Assembly: GCA_050999155.1 (NCBI GenBank)
Contig: JBPCPM010000180.1
Span: forward strand, 1-14,311
Origin: JBPCPM01 sp050999155
GTDB taxonomy: Bacteria > Actinomycetota > Thermoleophilia > Solirubrobacterales > 70-9
Length of the DNA: 14,311 nt
Reading direction: 5' to 3'
Shown here piece after piece: positions 12,573-14,311 of the stretch. Position 1 is the stretch's first letter, and each line of letters opens with the position of its first letter. The translations under genes were made by a program, and so were the position numbers. A model generated the notes under the pieces. The model was not told the origin of the DNA. It was given only the letters and a program-made list of their open reading frames with translations, and made no database searches.

Positions 12573-12763
12573 ATGGGCAAGGAGGAACCAATCCAGGTGA
12601 AGGCCAAACGCCACACCCCCAACCAGATCATCGCCAAGCTCCGGGAGGCGGAACGTCTTCTCGGCGAAGGCTCGAGCGCGAGAACGTCAAGTTGAAGGGC
12701 ATCGTCGCCGACCAGGCGCTCGACATCGTCGGCCTCAAGGAGATTGCGAAGGGAAACTTCTGA
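12573..12763 (+). pseudogene. IS3-family OrfA fragment with internal deletion and frame change
   Basis: OrfA is the helix-turn-helix DNA-binding half of the IS3 transposase. The first part (from ATG 12573, or GTG 12597 behind AAGGAGG) reads KAKRHTPNQIIAKLREAERL, the usual OrfA start. At about 12668-12674 the frame changes, and the next readable segment is ERENVKLKGIVADQALDIVG with the end LKEIAKGNF and stop at 12761. Intact relatives have roughly 40 residues between these, holding the second half of the HTH (the EQTYHRWRN zone), so an out-of-frame deletion removed it. Taken literally, the first frame ends at a TGA near 12695. Confidence 0.85.
12751..12757 (+). promoter_or_regulatory. slippery heptamer GGGAAAC for -1 frameshifting (IS3 relic)
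   Basis: G-GGA-AAC is in the correct X-XXY-YYZ phase relative to the OrfA C-terminal frame, one codon before its stop. The OrfB remnant lies in the -1 frame. IS3 elements use this arrangement to make the OrfAB fusion. Confidence 0.6.
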
Positions 12764-12936
12764 GCCCGTCCCGGAGAAGGCGAGCGGTCGTGATGCTCCA
12801 GGACCGCCTTGAGCTCTCCGAGCGTCGGGCGTGTGAGATCGCCGGCCAGCACCGATCGACCCAAAGACACGAGCCCGAAGTGGCGCCCGATGATCAGGCG
12901 CTGCGGGAGGCGCTGCGCGATATCTCGGAGCGCAAC
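12758..12936 (+). pseudogene. IS3-family OrfB N-terminal fragment
   Basis: In the -1 frame relative to OrfA the sequence reads LLSPSRRRRAVVMLQDRLEL, then SERRACEIAGQHRSTQRHEP and DQALREALRDISERN. This is the HTH_21-type N-terminus of IS3 OrfB, the catalytic subunit. Relatives continue with a RxGYRR segment and the DDE integrase core. Here similarity stops after ISERN (about 12936), and the open frame runs into sequence antisense to the ester-cyclase remnant. Confidence 0.85.
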
Positions 12937-12978
12937 TCGATGACCTCCTTGAACTCCATGCAGCGAGCATTTCCTCAG

Positions 12979-13283
12979 TTAGGGGTGGGGCGACGCGACG
13001 TCCTTCAGCGACGGCGCCGGCGAGACCAGGCCGAGCTGGCTGAGGATCGTCGCGGCGTCGAAGTACACCCGCTCGCACACGAGCCCCTCGTCCTCGAAGA
13101 GGAAGAACGCACCGTCCGGCAGGTGAACGTCCGGCCCGTGGGCGGAATCCCGCGCAACGGGCCGTCGTGCGTCCCCTTCAGGTCGAACTCGACGATCACC
13201 GCGGAGTCGGCGTGATGCAGGGCGATCAGCTCGTTGCGTTGGTCGGGGAACGCGGCCCGGGAGTCCTCGAAGTACCCCCGCAC
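12979..13283 (-). pseudogene. SnoaL-like / ester cyclase fragment, 5'-truncated and frameshifted
   Basis: The minus strand reads VRGYFEDSRAAFPDQRNELI, then ADSAVIVEFDLKGTHDGPL and GIPPTGRT, which is the core of a SnoaL/NTF2-like ester cyclase (small alpha+beta barrel). At about 13124-13130 the frame changes; the rest is PDGAFFLFEDEGLV, ERVYFDAATILSQLGLVSP and a TAA stop at 12981. One extra base near TTC-(C)AC would restore GRTFHLPDG. The N-terminal ~40-50 residues normal for the family are not found in any frame upstream, where lipoprotein-derived sequence lies instead. A GTG at 13283 precedes the fragment but is unlikely to be the original start. Not functional as read. Confidence 0.7.
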
Positions 13284-13287
13284 CGCC

Positions 13288-13792
13288 TCAGCCGCAAGCG
13301 ACCGTACCTCTCCGAGCTCCAGGCCAGCATGGACCCGGGGCCGACCGTACAGCGCGTCTGGGCGCGCTACGCGGCCCCGCCCGCCCCGGGTCGAGGATCC
13401 GCACGCCGTTGAAGGTGTTGTAGTCGTTGGTCAGGTCGAAGTCCATCTCGGTGTTGCAGGAGCCGACGTCGTCGCGGCGCTCGCAGACGACACCGGCGTT
13501 CAGGGTAAGGAACCGTCCCGACCGCCGCAGTGAGTAGACCGTGACCCGAAAGCGGTCCTGGCTCCCGTTGATCCCCGCGGTCATCGTGAACGTCCGCAGC
13601 CCGCTCGGGGTGGCCTGCGGCCGGGCCGGTGCCCGCGGCGGGGGGGGCCGAGCCGCCGCCCACGCTCGGGCGCGAGGCGGAAGCGGGGGATCCGCCGCCG
13701 CCGCAGCCGGCGATCAGCCCGCCGGTGAGCATCAGGGCGACCGCGCCGGTCGCCCTTCCGGCGAGCCGTCCGGACCGGTTGGGCATCGTCAT
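13288..13792 (-). pseudogene. lipoprotein gene frameshifted at a G8 run, probably 3'-truncated
   Basis: From ATG 13792 (or 13786) the product starts with a lipoprotein signal: basic MTMPNRSGRLAGRATG, a hydrophobic stretch and the lipobox LIAGC, followed by a Gly/Ser/Pro-rich linker. In this frame the sequence becomes nonsense after the linker. In the +1 frame a folded-looking domain continues: FTMTAGINGSQDRFRVTVYS, FLTLNAGVVCERR, CNTEMDFDLTNDYNTFNGVR, ILDPGR. Removing one base from the eight-G run (13640-13647 on the plus strand) joins the two frames without a stop, so this is a recent mutation or a sequencing error. After ILDPG the reading becomes Arg/Pro-rich to a TGA at 13288, suggesting loss of the C-terminus, possibly by the deletion that also removed the front of the adjacent ester cyclase. 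I recall similar domains before OmpA modules in actinobacteria, but this is weak. Confidence 0.65.
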
Positions 13793-13917
13793 CGTCCTCT
13801 CGCTGTGCGGCATCGGGCCACGATGGCACGCGGCCCGCGTCCCGCCCAGGCCCCAAAGGGTGCGGATTCACCCACCCCCGGGATGCCGCCGGCGCGCAGT
13901 GCAGCTCGGGCAGACCG

Positions 13918-14311
13918 TCAGCCAAACGTGAACGCGAAGCCGGAGATGCCGGGATCGACGCGCAGGGTCAGACGGCTCCTGGCCTCCGCGGGCAACGAGA
14001 CGAGGCGGTAGAGCCGCTGCCGGCGGACGGTCACGACACCGCCGTGCACATCCGCCCCCGCCCGCGACGCCCCGACCGGGTGTCCGTCCAGCAGGACCCG
14101 GACCCGTCGGGGCCGCCGATCTCTGGATCCCAGGACGAGGAACACCTTCCGCGCCTGGACGGTCGCGGTGAGCGTGGCGCCCCTGATGGCGGTGGCACTC
14201 TCCCCCGTGATCCTCCAGCGGCCGCCGTAGGAGAACCTGCTCAGGCCGGGTGCGGCCACGGCGCGGTAGGAGCGGGTCCCCTTGCGCGGTTTGTCGCCGA
14301 CGAAGCGCTCG
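13918..14311 (-). CDS. DipZ/TlpA-like thioredoxin family protein, C-terminal domain (start outside window)
   Basis: The last 131 residues of a larger protein are visible; the frame is open to the window edge. They start ERFVGDKPRKG and contain YGGRWRITGESATAIRG, VFLVLGS, RRVRVLLDGHPVGASRAGAD, VVTVRRQRLYRLVSLP and the terminus GISGFAFTFG. This beta-rich domain (RLYxL and the aromatic-TFG end) closes DipZ-type proteins, in which it follows a thioredoxin/redoxin domain, and often a CcdA-like membrane part, acting in extracytoplasmic thiol chemistry. The redox-active C-x-x-C would be upstream and cannot be checked. A GTG at 14259 lies inside the domain and is not the start. It is 125 nt upstream of the broken lipoprotein gene on the same strand. 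Confidence 0.75.
   Translation of the reverse strand, partial: ERFVGDKPRKGTRSYRAVAAPGLSRFSYGGRWRITGESATAIRGATLTATVQARKVFLVLGSRDRRPRRVRVLLDGHPVGASRAGADVHGGVVTVRRQRLYRLVSLPAEARSRLTLRVDPGISGFAFTFG

Larger units (their letters stand above)
12573..12936 (+). mobile_element. IS3-family insertion sequence remnant
   Basis: Fragments of both IS3 reading frames lie in the correct order: OrfA N-terminus, OrfA C-terminus (after an internal deletion) and OrfB N-terminus. A -1 frameshift site joins the last two. The catalytic DDE domain of OrfB is entirely missing, because recognisable sequence stops at about 12936, so the element is dead. Ends and target duplication are not identifiable. Confidence 0.85.

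Noticed and set aside
11938..12600. tRNA-Val as the attachment site of an integrated element
   Set aside because: No integrase gene and no repeated tRNA 3' end were found downstream; the only mobile DNA is an IS3 remnant, a type that does not target tRNAs in this way.
12551..13078. A 175-codon minus-strand frame across the IS remnant
   Set aside because: Antisense to recognisable IS3 OrfA/OrfB segments, no family pattern of its own.
13541..14011. Plus-strand frame over the lipoprotein and DipZ-like genes
   Set aside because: Gly/Ala/Arg-rich mirror of minus-strand genes with recognised motifs.

Overview
The window is very GC-rich. Its gene content points to an actinobacterium, most likely a deep-branching lineage such as Thermoleophilia/Solirubrobacterales. 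This is an inference from the actinobacterial-type inositol-phosphate synthase, a PimA-like domain, an atypical Lgt, a DipZ-type thioredoxin C-terminus, many starts without a Shine-Dalgarno, and -10 hexamers placed 6-10 nt before start codons, which suggests leaderless mRNAs. No phage, CRISPR or plasmid module is visible. The only mobile DNA is a dead IS3-family remnant.

Layout. 1-3360 (+): the 3' part of ino1, then a two-domain protein (PimA-like glycosyltransferase fold plus PHP phosphoesterase), then an iron-sulfur uracil-DNA-glycosylase-like protein. A 13-bp inverted repeat lies between the last gene and the converging block. 3413-7369 (-), read right to left: an EEP-family hydrolase, a phasin-like coiled-coil protein, a TrmA/RlmD-family RNA methyltransferase and a PIG3-type quinone oxidoreductase. 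7346-8254 (+): argF, diverging from and overlapping the EEP gene. 8252-9490 (-): a GT4 glycosyltransferase followed by tRNA-Glu(UUC), whose 3' end runs into the argF stop codon. 9571-11025 (+): lgt and a heptad-repeat coiled-coil protein. 11033-11785 (-): an SDR oxidoreductase. 11865-11937 (+): tRNA-Val(UAC).

12097-14311 is a decaying region. It holds a 61-residue two-helix membrane protein, an IS3 OrfA/OrfB remnant with an internal deletion, a 5'-truncated and frameshifted SnoaL-like (ester cyclase) fragment, a lipoprotein gene frameshifted at an eight-base homopolymer and apparently truncated, and finally the C-terminus of a DipZ/TlpA-like thioredoxin protein running off the window.

How the genes fit together. 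Ino1 makes inositol phosphate, and the adjacent PimA-like/PHP protein plausibly acts on an inositol-derived intermediate (phosphoinositide, PIM-like lipid or inositol phosphate). Lgt, the GT4 enzyme, the lipoprotein and the DipZ-like protein all belong to the cell envelope. argF, the RNA methyltransferase and the tRNAs are housekeeping. The observations most worth following are the GT-PHP fusion beside ino1, UAG stop codons that coincide with -10 hexamers, and the strict Ala/Ile heptad protein next to lgt.
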